This document shows, one piece after another, positions 28,139 through 36,976 of a stretch of DNA of 42,598 nucleotides (the stretch's first letter is position 1; each line of letters starts with the position of its first letter). Location of the stretch: contig NZ_JABXKM010000067.1 of the NCBI RefSeq assembly GCF_017115025.1, positions 1 through 42,598 on the forward strand, written 5' to 3'. The notes under the pieces were generated by a model. It was given only the letters and a program-made list of their open reading frames with translations, was not told the DNA's origin and ran no database searches. A program made the translations under genes and the position numbers. This DNA comes from Nostoc sp. NOS(2021). GTDB taxonomy: Bacteria > Cyanobacteriota > Cyanobacteriia > Cyanobacteriales > Nostocaceae.

Positions 28139-28172
28139 GAATTACGAATTACGAATTACGAATTACGAATTA
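28139..28172. repeat. Heptamer tandem repeat (GAATTAC) spanning a gene end
   Basis: Almost five copies of GAATTAC fill the 38-bp spacer and run into the 3' end of the upstream oxygenase gene, whose last residues and TAA stop are read from the repeat. Confidence 0.85.
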
Positions 28173-29056
28173 CCATAAGTTGCTTGTAAACGACTTAAAA
28201 GATATTCTCCCGCAAGAATGGGGGGATAAATAGGCGATTGTTCTTTCTGGCAACTTTCCAGACAAGCAATTTCTGTATCATCATTAGGATGACAGAAAAA
28301 AGCGATAGAATACCGGGACTGGTTCACCCTGTTATCATTGGGAATCATTACCCGATGCTTAGTTGAGCAAAACAGATCATTTGTCCACCGTTGCATTAAA
28401 TCGCCAGTATTGACTACTACAGTATCAGGAATTGCAGGCGCGAGAATCCACTCTCCAGATGCTGTCTGTACTTCCAAGCCCCCAACGTCATCTTGGAAAA
28501 GTAAGGTAATACTGCCATAATCGGAATGCTCACCAGCACGCAATTGTCCGGGTTTGGGTGGTGTCTGCAATGGGGGATAGTGCAGCGTTCGCAAGGTATG
28601 ATTTTGTTGATTGTGTCTTGTGATAAAAAAATTTTCTGGCAATGACAACGCCAAAGCAAATGCTTGCAGTACCGTGTTAGCAAGTTCTGTGCAACTATCA
28701 TAAAAGGCGAGAATAGAAGCATCTATCTCTACAGCCTCTTGTTTGCCTAAATTCAACGCCTCTTTCAGGTCGCCTGGTTTATTGGGGTCAACACGTTCTC
28801 TCTCAAGACCAACATAACCCGTGTTACTAAACTCATCACTCCAAGCTTGCTTTTGCTTAACTTCTAAGGGTAAATTGAAAAAAGATTTGCTGTGATTGAA
28901 TACTTGCCTTATTAGGTCTTTTGATATTCCTGAATTTTGTAAGTACATGAAGCCAATTTCATGGCAAGCTTGATAAATTTGTTTGATAACAGTTTGCCGA
29001 ATTATTGTGTTGCCATTGGTAAAGGCTGTTAAATCTATTACTGGAATTGTAACCAT
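28163..29056 (-). CDS. 2-oxoglutarate/Fe(II) oxygenase of the isopenicillin N synthase-like family
   Basis: 297 residues. The N-terminal DIOX-N domain (IPVIDLTAF...IYQACHEIGFMYLQNSGIS) precedes the double-stranded beta-helix. Iron ligands are His177 and Asp179 (GEHSDYGSITLL) and His234 (STKHRVM); Arg248 and Ser250 (QSRYSIAFF) bind 2-oxoglutarate. The family hydroxylates, desaturates or cyclises small molecules; bacterial members often act on amino acids or in secondary metabolism. The substrate is unknown; pairing with a DAO-type amine oxidase hints at amino-acid-derived chemistry (inference). Start ATG 29056. Confidence 0.9.
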   Translation of the reverse strand: MVTIPVIDLTAFTNGNTIIRQTVIKQIYQACHEIGFMYLQNSGISKDLIRQVFNHSKSFFNLPLEVKQKQAWSDEFSNTGYVGLERERVDPNKPGDLKEALNLGKQEAVEIDASILAFYDSCTELANTVLQAFALALSLPENFFITRHNQQNHTLRTLHYPPLQTPPKPGQLRAGEHSDYGSITLLFQDDVGGLEVQTASGEWILAPAIPDTVVVNTGDLMQRWTNDLFCSTKHRVMIPNDNRVNQSRYSIAFFCHPNDDTEIACLESCQKEQSPIYPPILAGEYLLSRLQATYGNS

Positions 29057-29126
29057 TTATATATAATTAGAAATTTTGTGTTTTGTTAACAGTAGTATAG
29101 CAAATACTTAGGTACGGAACTTTACA

Positions 29127-29711
29127 ATGTCTCTTGCTCCTTGGCGAAGCGCGATCGCCCATGCGCTCCATCGCAACCGCAGCCTTGTTTATGCCCGTTA
29201 CCTCCAACTAGCAACGGTGCAGGCGAACGGTCGCCCCGCTAATCGTACCCTAGTCTTTCGCGGCTTTCTGGAAGATACAAACCAGCTAAAATTTATTACT
29301 GATACTCGTAGCGCTAAAGCCGACCAGATACAGCAACAACCTTGGGCAGAAGTTTGCTGGTACTTCCCCAATACACGAGAACAATTCCGCATCACTGGCT
29401 GTTTGACCCTGGTAAGCGGTGATGATTCTCACCAGGATTTACAGCCAGCCCGGATCAGCATGTGGCAAGAATTGAGTGATGCGGCGCGTTCACAGTTTGC
29501 TTGGCCCCATCCTGGTAAACCCAGAGTCCAAACCCCAGAAGCTTTTGTACCACCAGCACCCGACCCCATGCAGCCAGTGCCTAATTTTTGTCTACTGCTA
29601 CTCGATCCGGTGCAGGTAGATCACTTAGAATTACGCGGCGAACCACAAAATCGATGGCTTTACCACCGTGATGAAAATCAAGAGTGGTCTAGCCAAGCGA
29701 TTAATCCTTAA
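29127..29711 (+). CDS. Pyridoxamine 5'-phosphate oxidase-like flavoprotein (Alr4036 type)
   Basis: 194 residues of the FMN-binding split-barrel superfamily. It opens LAPWRSAIAHALHRNRSLVYARYLQLATVQANGRPANRTLVFRGF, then FITDTRSAKADQIQQQPWAEVCWYFPNTREQFRITG, and ends with a PNPOx-like C-terminal segment LLLLDPVQVDHLELRGEPQNRW. Cyanobacterial and plant relatives (Alr4036/Npun-type) have this layout; the true substrate is not established, and classical PdxH function should not be assumed. ATG 29127 is well placed. It diverges from the oxygenase gene across a 70-bp spacer that should hold both promoters. Confidence 0.87.
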   Translation: MSLAPWRSAIAHALHRNRSLVYARYLQLATVQANGRPANRTLVFRGFLEDTNQLKFITDTRSAKADQIQQQPWAEVCWYFPNTREQFRITGCLTLVSGDDSHQDLQPARISMWQELSDAARSQFAWPHPGKPRVQTPEAFVPPAPDPMQPVPNFCLLLLDPVQVDHLELRGEPQNRWLYHRDENQEWSSQAINP

Positions 29712-29720
29712 TATTGTCAG

Positions 29721-29760
29721 TTAGGAGTTAGGAGTTAAGAGTTTGGAGTTTGGAGTTTGA
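29721..29760. repeat. Heptamer tandem repeat (TTAGGAG/TTTGGAG)
   Basis: Two TTAGGAG copies followed by TTTGGAG copies, immediately after the flavoprotein gene. The complement (CTCCAAA) recurs at about 30921-30938. Confidence 0.8.
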
Positions 29761-29942
29761 AGTTTTATGGTAAATCAAAGGGTTTAAGCTGTCGCGCATC
29801 TAAATTGTACTTTTTGGAGTCTGAAAGCTTTACTGTGAGGTTTTCAGCTTGAAAAATTAAATGCATCACAGCTTAATAGCCGCAACGTCAACACGTAGAT
29901 TTAGTTTCAGTCGTGGTTTAAATCGCCGTCTAAAACTCTCTT

Positions 29943-29989
29943 CAATTTTGAATTTTGAATTTTGAATTTTGAATTTTGAATTTTGAATT
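29943..29989. repeat. Heptamer tandem repeat (TTTTGAA)
   Basis: Six or more uninterrupted copies of TTTTGAA. Together with the array at 29721 it fills most of the 309-bp spacer between the flavoprotein gene and cysE; nothing else is recognised there. Confidence 0.85.
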
Positions 29990-30020
29990 GTTATTCCTCA
30001 CTCTTAACTCCTAACTTTAT

Positions 30021-30785
30021 TTAAATGCCCGCACCATCTAGAAACTGCTGTATAGCCTTATCTTTAAGGCTACACACCGGAGCATTTTGTGAGAAATCAG
30101 CTTGGTTAGAAGCTACACAACCTGCCAAGACAAGAGTTTTTGCAGAAGAGTTGGTGCGCTGAAGAGTTTGTATTTGTTCTTCCAGCGCCTCAATCCGGTC
30201 TACTAAAGCACGAATTACTTCAGCTTCCGAATCTGGTAAGTTATTGTGTTCAAGAGGTGCAACCCGGACTCCAGAACGATATATAATCCGTCCAGGCACG
30301 CCTACCACAGTACAGTCTGAAGGGACATCCCTTAGAACAACAGACCCAGCGCCAATACGGACATTATTGCCAATTTGGATATTGCCCAGTACCTTCGCTC
30401 CCGCTCCGACTACGACATTTTCACCCACGGTAGGATGGCGCTTGCCACATTCTTTACCAGTACCTCCAAGAGTGACACCTTGATAAATTAGGGCATAGTC
30501 TCCCACGATCGCAGTTTCACCAATTACTACGCCCATCCCGTGGTCAATAAACACACTTTGCCCAATTACTGCACCCGGGTGGATTTCAATTCCAGTCAAA
30601 AACCGAGCCAAGTGAGAAATCAGGCGCGGAATAAAGGGAAGACCAAGAGTATACAGCCAGTGAGCCAGCCTATGGAATAGCAGGGCTTGCAAACCAGGGT
30701 AACAAAATAAAACTTCCAACCAGTTACGGGCAGCTGGGTCACGTTCAAATATGATACGAAAGTCGGCACGCAGTATAGATAGCAC
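30021..30785 (-). CDS. cysE: Serine O-acetyltransferase CysE
   Basis: 254 residues. It acetylates serine from acetyl-CoA, the first step of cysteine synthesis. The short cyanobacterial-type N-terminal helical domain ([38 protein letters not shown]) precedes the left-handed beta-helix of hexapeptide repeats (about 65-165). Catalytic residues are Asp81-His82 ([13 protein letters not shown]) and His117 ([11 protein letters not shown]). A C-terminal extension (about 185-254) contains a coiled coil ([19 protein letters not shown]) and Cys-containing text not needed for catalysis. The start is GTG 30785; no better in-frame ATG exists. Monocistronic. Confidence 0.94.
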   Translation of the reverse strand: MLSILRADFRIIFERDPAARNWLEVLFCYPGLQALLFHRLAHWLYTLGLPFIPRLISHLARFLTGIEIHPGAVIGQSVFIDHGMGVVIGETAIVGDYALIYQGVTLGGTGKECGKRHPTVGENVVVGAGAKVLGNIQIGNNVRIGAGSVVLRDVPSDCTVVGVPGRIIYRSGVRVAPLEHNNLPDSEAEVIRALVDRIEALEEQIQTLQRTNSSAKTLVLAGCVASNQADFSQNAPVCSLKDKAIQQFLDGAGI

Positions 30786-30941
30786 GAGATAGCACCCTCG
30801 GAAAGCACAACAAGCTACTCTCCCATATTATCCTCTCAAGTGTTACACATCAAAGGTGGGCATTGGGCATTGGGCATGGGGTATGAATTCTTCCCAATAC
30901 ACAATACCTAATCGCTAACTCCAAACTCCAAACTCCTAACT

Positions 30942-31433
30942 TCACTGTTGCTCCACCGTCAGAGTATAATCGCGCTTCACCCCAGGATTAAATGTACCCA
31001 CCCAAATCCGATAGGTGCCACTTTTCCAGTTGCGATCGCTAACGCTAGCATCTTTACTTTTGCCAGTATCATCGCCGCAACGAATTGTCGTTTTATCTGG
31101 GCCTTCGATCAGTAAAGTCGTGTCGTTGTTGTTGCTATCAACTTGTATTGTTAGCTGGGAAAAGTCCTTTTCCAAAACCATAATATGATCTGGATTGGGA
31201 TCGGCAAAACCGATACAGGCTTTTTGATCGCGATCGCGGTTACTTATGGCAGACAATGAGTAAGAACCACCTGTAAACCCCTGCACTCTTCCTTTTACTG
31301 GATCAAAGTTTGTTGATAAGTTGAAAGTACCAAAATTTGCTGTCTGTGCTATTGCAGGGGTAGCTATGATGGCGGTAAGTATAGCCAATAGCCAGCCGTT
31401 GCCAAACTGAAGTCGGGGGCGACAGTATTTCAT
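30942..31433 (-). CDS. Exported protein with a PPC-like beta domain
   Basis: 163 residues. A signal peptide (WLLAILTAIIATPAIA, cleaved near residue 30) is followed by FGTFNLSTNFDPVKGRVQGFTGGSYSLSAISNRD and a beta-sandwich with DTTLLIEGPDKTTIRCGDD and SGTYRIWVGTFNPGVKRDYTLTVEQ, the pattern of bacterial pre-peptidase C-terminal-like domains. Two Cys (in KACIGF and IRCGDD) may pair. Probably periplasmic; no catalytic residues are apparent. The stop lies next to CTCCAAA heptamer repeats. Confidence 0.75.
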   Translation of the reverse strand: MKYCRPRLQFGNGWLLAILTAIIATPAIAQTANFGTFNLSTNFDPVKGRVQGFTGGSYSLSAISNRDRDQKACIGFADPNPDHIMVLEKDFSQLTIQVDSNNNDTTLLIEGPDKTTIRCGDDTGKSKDASVSDRNWKSGTYRIWVGTFNPGVKRDYTLTVEQQ

Positions 31434-31949
31434 AGTAGCCCTCCAACAGGCTTTTAAATTAGTAGTGATATATACATATTCTACTGAAAAATTTCCAGTG
31501 AAATTTCAGTTGCTTGTGCCACATTAAAATGTGCCATAAGTAATGGCTTTGAAAGCAGGTAGCTAATTGTTAGGCTGTTTCTTGATATAGACAGCAGCTA
31601 CAATTCCCCAACTGATGATTTAGATGTAATTACCTCTGTTGGACGCAAGATTTTCTCTTTTAAACAAAACCCTCGACGGACTATTTTAGTAATTGTTTGG
31701 TCTATTAAGCAAAATAACGGTTTAAGAGGCTATTTAAAGCTATGAATAACTATACTATTTCACTTTCTGACAGTTTAAAGAATTTTATAAAACAGGCAAA
31801 AAGATATGAATAAGCAGTCTATAAATTCCTGGAATTTGGATGTTCAGACAAAGGAGAACCTGAAATCAAGATATGCTAATTTTAGCCAGTGAACGCTAAA
31901 TTACAAGCATAAGTAGTAAATAATACAATGAAATACGTAAGTATCATGA
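31434..31949. other. Intergenic region with a possible antitoxin remnant
   Basis: No complete gene is visible. A 23-codon frame from ATG 31742 to TAA 31813 (MNNYTISLSDSLKNFIKQAK) resembles the ribbon-helix-helix N-terminus of ParD-type antitoxins but stops before the rest; it may be a fragment or chance. The remainder is AT-rich and unstructured. Confidence 0.3.
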
Positions 31950-31992
31950 AAAAAAGCATAAGGTAAAAAATTCTTTTACCTTATGCTTTTTG
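31950..31992 (-). terminator. Rho-independent terminator of the DUF3352 gene
   Basis: AAAAGCATAAGGTAAAA and TTTTACCTTATGCTTTT form an uninterrupted stem of more than 15 bp with a 5-nt loop; read on the minus strand it ends in a run of T, 17 bp after the stop at 32009. It may also work for plus-strand transcription. Confidence 0.85.
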
Positions 31993-32008
31993 AGCTTCTA
32001 TGAAAATC

Positions 32009-33670
32009 TCACGAATTATTGAGTTTGAAGAAAATGCCACCTTTGAGCGATCGCGTGTCAGTTCCATAACTACTGACTGTGAGCGATCGCAGGTTGTTAA
32101 AAAATGGTTTGCCTAAAACTTCCACTAGCTTGAGAATCGGTACTTGACGCTCTAACAAATTCTGGCTCTTTGTCCAGTCAAGATATATATAGCCTTGGTT
32201 TGGTAGCGGAATTGCAGCGATACTATCTCGAAAATTGGGATTGTCAATTATGGAATTATCCTTCGTTGTGAGGATTTCATCCATAGTCTCTAAGTCAGAC
32301 GTAAAAATTTCGTAATTTCCTAAAGTTGTATGTAATCCCCGCACTTTTGTTTCAATGCTGAAAGATGCTCCTTCTTTAACATTGGTTTTTTTAGTAGCAG
32401 TGGTTAACTCTGTCCAAGCGGAGATTTTTTGCTTGTCTATAGTTAAGGGATTGATGCTGAGTCCGTTGGATGAGGCGATCGCATCCAAACGAGCAACGCC
32501 TTGTTCTACTCTCTGGGATTTTTCTACTACAAAAATCCAATGAGGGGTTGTTTGCTCTTTGTGAGGCAACAATGCTATGGCATATTCTCCTTGTACCCAG
32601 CTGAAAATATCATCTGGGAAGTTTATGCCCCAGCGTTTTTGAATATCCGCTAAGGGTTTTGCTAACCGAGAAACCACATCTTCCTCAGAACCATATATGG
32701 TTGCTGTCGCTTGTCTCCAGAGTTTGGCTAAATCACTGTTACCCAAATTACTCAAATTTGAGCCGGAAATTGCCAAACCTGCTGATGCTGGAATATACTG
32801 CAATGCTCCCACAGGTTTAGATAGTGGTGGGGATGGGGGGACAATTTCCGATGAAGTCAGAAAGGTGGTTTCTGCTAGCAATCCTTTGGGGTTCAATGCC
32901 AAGGATATGATTTGGCTGTTATAAAGTTGTTCTGGTAACTCTAACCCTTGCCATTTTGCCACGATGGGAAGATTCAAGAAAGCTACAGCTAAACCCCCTT
33001 TGGGTAGTTCTTTGGTAGCTTTTTGGTATTCGGGGGAGCTAGTCAAATTCAGATCGGGCGCTTGGACGTTATTGATCGCATCTCGCAGCACCTTCGGATC
33101 GTTGGCAAACAACACAAAGCCTTCGCCGACAACAGCACCTGCAAGCAAGTTTTGTTCTAGTTGAGAATTGTCGTAAATCAGCTTTACGCCTTTGTATTGT
33201 TCAACAGCTAAGTTTGCCCCAGCTAACGCCCGTTTGGAAAACAACAATTCGACAAACTCGCGGCTTTTCTCTGGTTGCTTGGTTGCTAGTGCCAATAGAT
33301 ACCCTGGCTGCTGTCCGTTTTCTAAGTCCCGATCAATATCTAAGGTGGTGATAGCTAATGTAATTTCCTCTCCTAACCAGGGTTGAATGTCTTGTTTGTA
33401 ATCTATGGCACTCTTGGCGAATAAACTGGTTTTGAGTTTAGATAGCTCCTCTTCCCGCTCTAGCGCCTGCAAACGGTCAGGATTCGCCAGCAATGAGACC
33501 ATTACAGGCGAAAGTTTCGACACGAATATGGCTGCACCAGGCTGGGAGGTAGAACCAATGAGGTTAGCCGGACTTTTGGCGAAAAACCAGTAAAAGCCAG
33601 CGATCGCAATTACTAGCAGTGCGATCGCACCAGCTACGATAAAACCGATAAATGAACGTTGCCTATTCAC
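32009..33670 (-). CDS. DUF3352 domain-containing membrane-anchored protein
   Basis: 553 residues. One N-terminal membrane helix (FIGFIVAGAIALLVIAIAGFYWFFA, about 7-31) is followed by a long extracytoplasmic region of the DUF3352 type: PGAAIFVSKLSPVMVSLLANPDRLQAL, LGEEITLAIT, GYLLALATKQPEKSREFVELLF, and the repeated ALQYIPASAGLAISGSNL and GEYAIALLP segments. Cyanobacteria commonly carry one copy; the function is unknown. Usual length and no disruption. It is followed by a strong terminator, so it forms a single-gene unit. Confidence 0.9.
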   Translation of the reverse strand: MNRQRSFIGFIVAGAIALLVIAIAGFYWFFAKSPANLIGSTSQPGAAIFVSKLSPVMVSLLANPDRLQALEREEELSKLKTSLFAKSAIDYKQDIQPWLGEEITLAITTLDIDRDLENGQQPGYLLALATKQPEKSREFVELLFSKRALAGANLAVEQYKGVKLIYDNSQLEQNLLAGAVVGEGFVLFANDPKVLRDAINNVQAPDLNLTSSPEYQKATKELPKGGLAVAFLNLPIVAKWQGLELPEQLYNSQIISLALNPKGLLAETTFLTSSEIVPPSPPLSKPVGALQYIPASAGLAISGSNLSNLGNSDLAKLWRQATATIYGSEEDVVSRLAKPLADIQKRWGINFPDDIFSWVQGEYAIALLPHKEQTTPHWIFVVEKSQRVEQGVARLDAIASSNGLSINPLTIDKQKISAWTELTTATKKTNVKEGASFSIETKVRGLHTTLGNYEIFTSDLETMDEILTTKDNSIIDNPNFRDSIAAIPLPNQGYIYLDWTKSQNLLERQVPILKLVEVLGKPFFNNLRSLTVSSYGTDTRSLKGGIFFKLNNS

Positions 33671-33816
33671 ATTAAACCTATTAAAAAAGACAATTTACAG
33701 CCATTTAAGCAGAAAGCTTACCAGAATTAATCAGCCCTCTTGAGAATGGATGCTCATGCCAAGGCAGAGATTTTCTGTCACTATAAATAGTATTAGGACT
33801 GTTTAACAGAAACCTC

Positions 33817-34176
33817 ATGACAGGGAACACTTTTAGTCAACCCATGAACCATATTAGTGTAGAACAACTGGCACAACATCTATCTTCTAGTGATGCAAGT
33901 ATTCAGCTAGTGGATGTGCGTGAACCAGAGGAATTGGCGATCGCTAGCATTGAGGGCTTTGTCAACCTACCTTTAAGTCAATTTGCCGAATGGGGAGATC
34001 AAGTACCCACTCTTTTCAATCCCCAAGCTGAAACCCTTGTGCTATGCCACCACGGCATCCGCTCTGCCCAAATGTGCCAGTGGTTAATTGCTCAAGGTTT
34101 TACAAATGTGCAAAATATTTCGGGTGGTATTGATGCCTACTCTTTATTAGTTGATCCTTCAATTCCCCAGTATTAG
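33817..34176 (+). CDS. Rhodanese-like domain protein
   Basis: 119 residues, a single rhodanese domain: ISVEQLAQHLSSSDASIQLVDVREPEELAIASIEGFVNLPL, active-site loop LCHHGIRS with Cys77, and a C-terminal VQNISGGIDAYSLLVDPSIPQY. Such single-domain proteins carry persulfide sulfur to acceptors; the physiological partner is unknown. ATG 33817 or Met10 (33844) could be the start; the N-terminal nine residues are not conserved in the family. Stands alone. Confidence 0.92.
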   Translation: MTGNTFSQPMNHISVEQLAQHLSSSDASIQLVDVREPEELAIASIEGFVNLPLSQFAEWGDQVPTLFNPQAETLVLCHHGIRSAQMCQWLIAQGFTNVQNISGGIDAYSLLVDPSIPQY

Positions 34177-34196
34177 CTTGTGTTTAGGTGCATTAC

Positions 34197-34223
34197 TCAG
34201 CTGGGATTTACTCTTCCAGCTGA
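34197..34223 (+). terminator. Possible terminator hairpin after the rhodanese gene
   Basis: TCAGCTGG and CCAGCTGA form an 8-bp stem with an 11-nt loop, followed by CTTTTGC, a weak T-tract. It lies 21 bp after the stop. The remaining spacer to 34607 shows no gene; a frame at 34151-34480 overlaps the rhodanese end and is not protein-like. Confidence 0.4.
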
Positions 34224-34607
34224 CTTTTGCTATTGTAAAAATAGGACTGCATCAACTTAGGATTTTGAGGAGAAAGTTTACACCTTTTGCTAGTGAGTAT
34301 ATATTCACGGAGCTTTTCAACCCAAGTATATCAGCTATTCCAGAAAAATACGTATTCAATAATACTGTTAAAAGTTTAAATTTATGCAAAAATACTGTTA
34401 TAAGTAAAGGCAGCTTTTCCAGTACTAGCCTAGCTCCTATTTCAAGCGCACTCTCAAAAAATGCTGGACGTAAACTTTAAAAATACTTATCATTAGAGAA
34501 CTAGATAATTTGCTATCTTAATTAATTATTAATAATCTTTGTTTGCAATCAAATCCAGAAATTTTTTCAGAGTTTGATTAAAATTTGCCTTCAGTAAAAC
34601 ATGCCAT

Positions 34608-35759
34608 ATGGAAGTCCAGTTGACAAATCGACAACAGCATATACTTTGGGCAACGGTACGTCACTATATTGCTACAGCAGAGCCTGTTGGTTCAAAAGCT
34701 TTGGTTGATGAGTACGACCTGGGTGTAAGTTCAGCCACAATTCGCAATGTGATGAGCGTTTTAGAAAAGTCTGGGTTACTTTACCAACCACACGCCTCCG
34801 CCGGACGAGTACCTTCCGACTCTGGTTATCGCATTTATGTTGACCAGCTAATTACACCTTCTCTGCGTTCGCGCAGCGTATCGCAGACAGACGCTACACG
34901 TAGCTTGCTTCCACAAAGTGGTACGGAAACTTTAGGGCGAGAAGTAGAGCTAGCACTGCAAAAACGTCTCCAGTGGGAAGATTGGAGTTTAGAAACCCTA
35001 CTGCAAGGAGCAGCGCAAATTTTAGCAACCTTGAGTGGTTGTATTAGCTTGATTACCATGCCGCAAACCACTACAGCCCTAGTGCGACATCTGCAATTAG
35101 TGCAAATTGAAGCAGGAAGGATCATGCTGATTGTGGTAACTGATGGTTATGAGACACATTCTAAGTTGATGGATTTGTCGCCAGTACCAGAAGAAATACA
35201 ACGCGATCCAGAGGTAATCGATCGCGAGTTGCAGATTGTTTCTAACTTTTTGAATAGCCACTTACGGGGGCGAAGTCTGTTGGAATTAGCCTACCTCGAC
35301 TGGAGCGAACTAGATCAGGAGTTCCAACGCTACGGGGAATTATTGAAAAATTCAGTTGCCGAATTGACTCGTCGCACTCTTGCCCCGACTGCAACCCAAA
35401 TTATGGTTCGGGGTGTATCAGAAGTTTTGCGCCAGCCAGAATTTTCCCAGTTACAGCAAGTACAAACGATTATCCACCTGCTGGAAGAAGAACAAGACCA
35501 ACTATGGCGATTAATATTTGAGGAACCAGAGCCGGAGGATGTGGGTAAACCAAAGGTAACGGTTCGCATTGGCGCAGAAAATCCATTAGAACCGATACGC
35601 ACCTGCACCTTGATTTCTTCCACTTATCGCCGAGGTTCAATACCAGTAGGAAGCGTGGGAGTTTTGGGGCCAACACGTCTAGATTATGAAAGTGCGATCG
35701 CAGTCGTCGCATCTGCTGCTGATTACCTCTCAGAAGCTTTCAGTTATTTCAATCCTTAA
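34608..35759 (+). CDS. hrcA: Heat-inducible transcription repressor HrcA
   Basis: 383 residues. HrcA binds CIRCE operators and represses groE-type chaperone genes until heat shock. The N-terminal winged helix ([26 protein letters not shown]...[44 protein letters not shown]) and the C-terminal domain (IRIGAEN-type segment [21 protein letters not shown] and [20 protein letters not shown]) are complete. About 21 extra residues (86-106) directly follow the DNA-binding domain and are encoded by a dispersed repeat. No CIRCE (TTAGCACTC-N9-GAGTGCTAA) was found in this window, so it is not visibly self-regulated. Confidence 0.94.
   Translation: MEVQLTNRQQHILWATVRHYIATAEPVGSKALVDEYDLGVSSATIRNVMSVLEKSGLLYQPHASAGRVPSDSGYRIYVDQLITPSLRSRSVSQTDATRSLLPQSGTETLGREVELALQKRLQWEDWSLETLLQGAAQILATLSGCISLITMPQTTTALVRHLQLVQIEAGRIMLIVVTDGYETHSKLMDLSPVPEEIQRDPEVIDRELQIVSNFLNSHLRGRSLLELAYLDWSELDQEFQRYGELLKNSVAELTRRTLAPTATQIMVRGVSEVLRQPEFSQLQQVQTIIHLLEEEQDQLWRLIFEEPEPEDVGKPKVTVRIGAENPLEPIRTCTLISSTYRRGSIPVGSVGVLGPTRLDYESAIAVVASAADYLSEAFSYFNP
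34863..34925 (+). repeat. Interspersed repeat inserted in frame within hrcA
   Basis: CGTTCGCGCAGCGTATCGC, then AGACGCTACACGTAGCTTGC, is the same dispersed family as at 8195 and 12345. It encodes [20 protein letters not shown] in the linker between the HrcA domains and keeps the frame. Confidence 0.7.
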
Positions 35760-35892
35760 TAGGGACTAATCGGATTATGGTGATGTCTAGGGACAAGCCG
35801 CTATAGGTTTAAACAATAGAATAATACCATCGGAGGCAGATAAGCCTAATTTAGAGTGGGAAAATCAATAATTAATAGTATTTAACTCTTCT

Positions 35893-36567
35893 ATGGTTAG
35901 AAAAATTGCCTTTGGCTTGCTGTGGCTGGGATTCATTACCTATGCTTTTTTCCTCGCTCCTCCTGAGCAACCTGGTACATTTGAGTTAATTAAAAACCTT
36001 TCTACTGGCCAGTGGCAAGGCATTAACCCGTTAGTCATAGCACTTTTCAACCTCATGGGCATCTGGCCTCTTATCTACAGTGCAGTAGTGTTGATTGATG
36101 GTAGAGGGCAAAAAATACCTGCTTGGCTATTTGCGATCGCCTCTTTCGCAGTCGGCATATTTGCCTTGTTACCCTACTTAGCCCTTAGGGAACCAAATAA
36201 TAAGTTTGTCGGTAAAAAGAATACCTTGCTCAAGCTGCTAGATTCTCGTGTGACTGGGGTTGTCTTGACTCTAGCCACAGTTATTTTAGTTGCCTATGGT
36301 TTAACAGGAGGAGATTGGGGCAGTTTTGTGCAACAGTGGCAAACTAACCGCTTTATTAATGTGATGAGTTTAGATTTTTGCCTACTTTGCCTATTATTTC
36401 CCGCATTACTAGGGGATGATATGGCGCGTCGCGGTTGGAAAAATCCGCAGTTGTTCTGGTTAATAGCGTTGATACCGCTATTCGGCCCATTGATTTATTT
36501 ATCTGTGCGTCCACCTTTACAAGAAGTGGGTGTAGAGTCAATATCCAAACAGCCAGTAGCGAATTGA
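35893..36567 (+). CDS. Polytopic membrane protein (DUF2834-like)
   Basis: 224 residues with about six membrane helices: IAFGLLWLGFITYAFFLAP, PLVIALFNLMGIWPLIYSAVVLID, AWLFAIASFAVGIFALLPYLAL, VTGVVLTLATVILVAYGL, VMSLDFCLLCLLFPALLG and LFWLIALIPLFGPLIYLSVRP. It resembles cyanobacterial proteins I associate with DUF2834, with moderate confidence. Role unknown. Start ATG 35893. A MITE-like element begins 13 bp after its stop and separates it from psbA. Confidence 0.7.
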   Translation: MVRKIAFGLLWLGFITYAFFLAPPEQPGTFELIKNLSTGQWQGINPLVIALFNLMGIWPLIYSAVVLIDGRGQKIPAWLFAIASFAVGIFALLPYLALREPNNKFVGKKNTLLKLLDSRVTGVVLTLATVILVAYGLTGGDWGSFVQQWQTNRFINVMSLDFCLLCLLFPALLGDDMARRGWKNPQLFWLIALIPLFGPLIYLSVRPPLQEVGVESISKQPVAN

Positions 36568-36579
36568 AGAAGAATATAT

Positions 36580-36747
36580 TAGGACAAGCCCTTTCAAGGT
36601 GGGTAAAATTTTTGGATAATAATTCCTCTTTTCTCTGTGTTCTCTGCGCCTCTGTGGTTCAATAAATAACTTTTAAACCGCAGAGGCACGGAGAACGCAG
36701 AGAGGAAAGCAGAGATTTTATCAGTGACCTTGAAAGGGCTAGTCCTA
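36580..36747. mobile_element. MITE-like element with TA flanks upstream of psbA
   Basis: GGACAAGCCCTTTCAAGGT (36582-36600) and ACCTTGAAAGGGCTAGTCC (36727-36745) are inverted repeats differing at one position, each flanked by TA. Inside is a second long palindrome: a TCTGTGTTCTCTGCGCCTC arm at 36633-36651 and a complementary GAGGCACGGAGAACGCAGA arm. Non-coding. The nested hairpins could also end transcription from the upstream gene. Confidence 0.7.
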
Positions 36748-36888
36748 TATATAGAAAGTGTTTAGTTTAGTTAAGAGGTTTTTACAAAATTTCTAGGACA
36801 GAATTTACCCAAAGTCCCCTTTTTCAGTAGATTGGGGATTTTCTGTTGCGGGTGCGTAAATCCCAAGAGAAATTTTTTCTGAAAGTAC

Positions 36889-36917
36889 TTTACAAAACGC
36901 AATAAATTATTTAAGAT
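36889..36917 (+). promoter_or_regulatory. Candidate psbA promoter
   Basis: TTTACA (36889-36894), a 17-bp spacer, then TAAGAT (36912-36917). Transcription would start near 36924, leaving an untranslated leader of about 50 nt before ATG 36977. The arrangement resembles sigma-70-type cyanobacterial psbA promoters. Confidence 0.45.
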
Positions 36918-36976
36918 GTGTAACAGGTAGTCAAACCTACCTAAATTCATTCACAAATAATCGCATTTATAAAACA

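Noticed and set aside
34151..34480. 109-codon gene after the rhodanese
   Set aside because: It overlaps the rhodanese 3' end, covers a hairpin, and has no ribosome binding site or recognisable pattern.
34608..35759. CIRCE operator near hrcA
   Set aside because: I looked for TTAGCACTC with a GAGTGCTAA partner and did not find it in the window.
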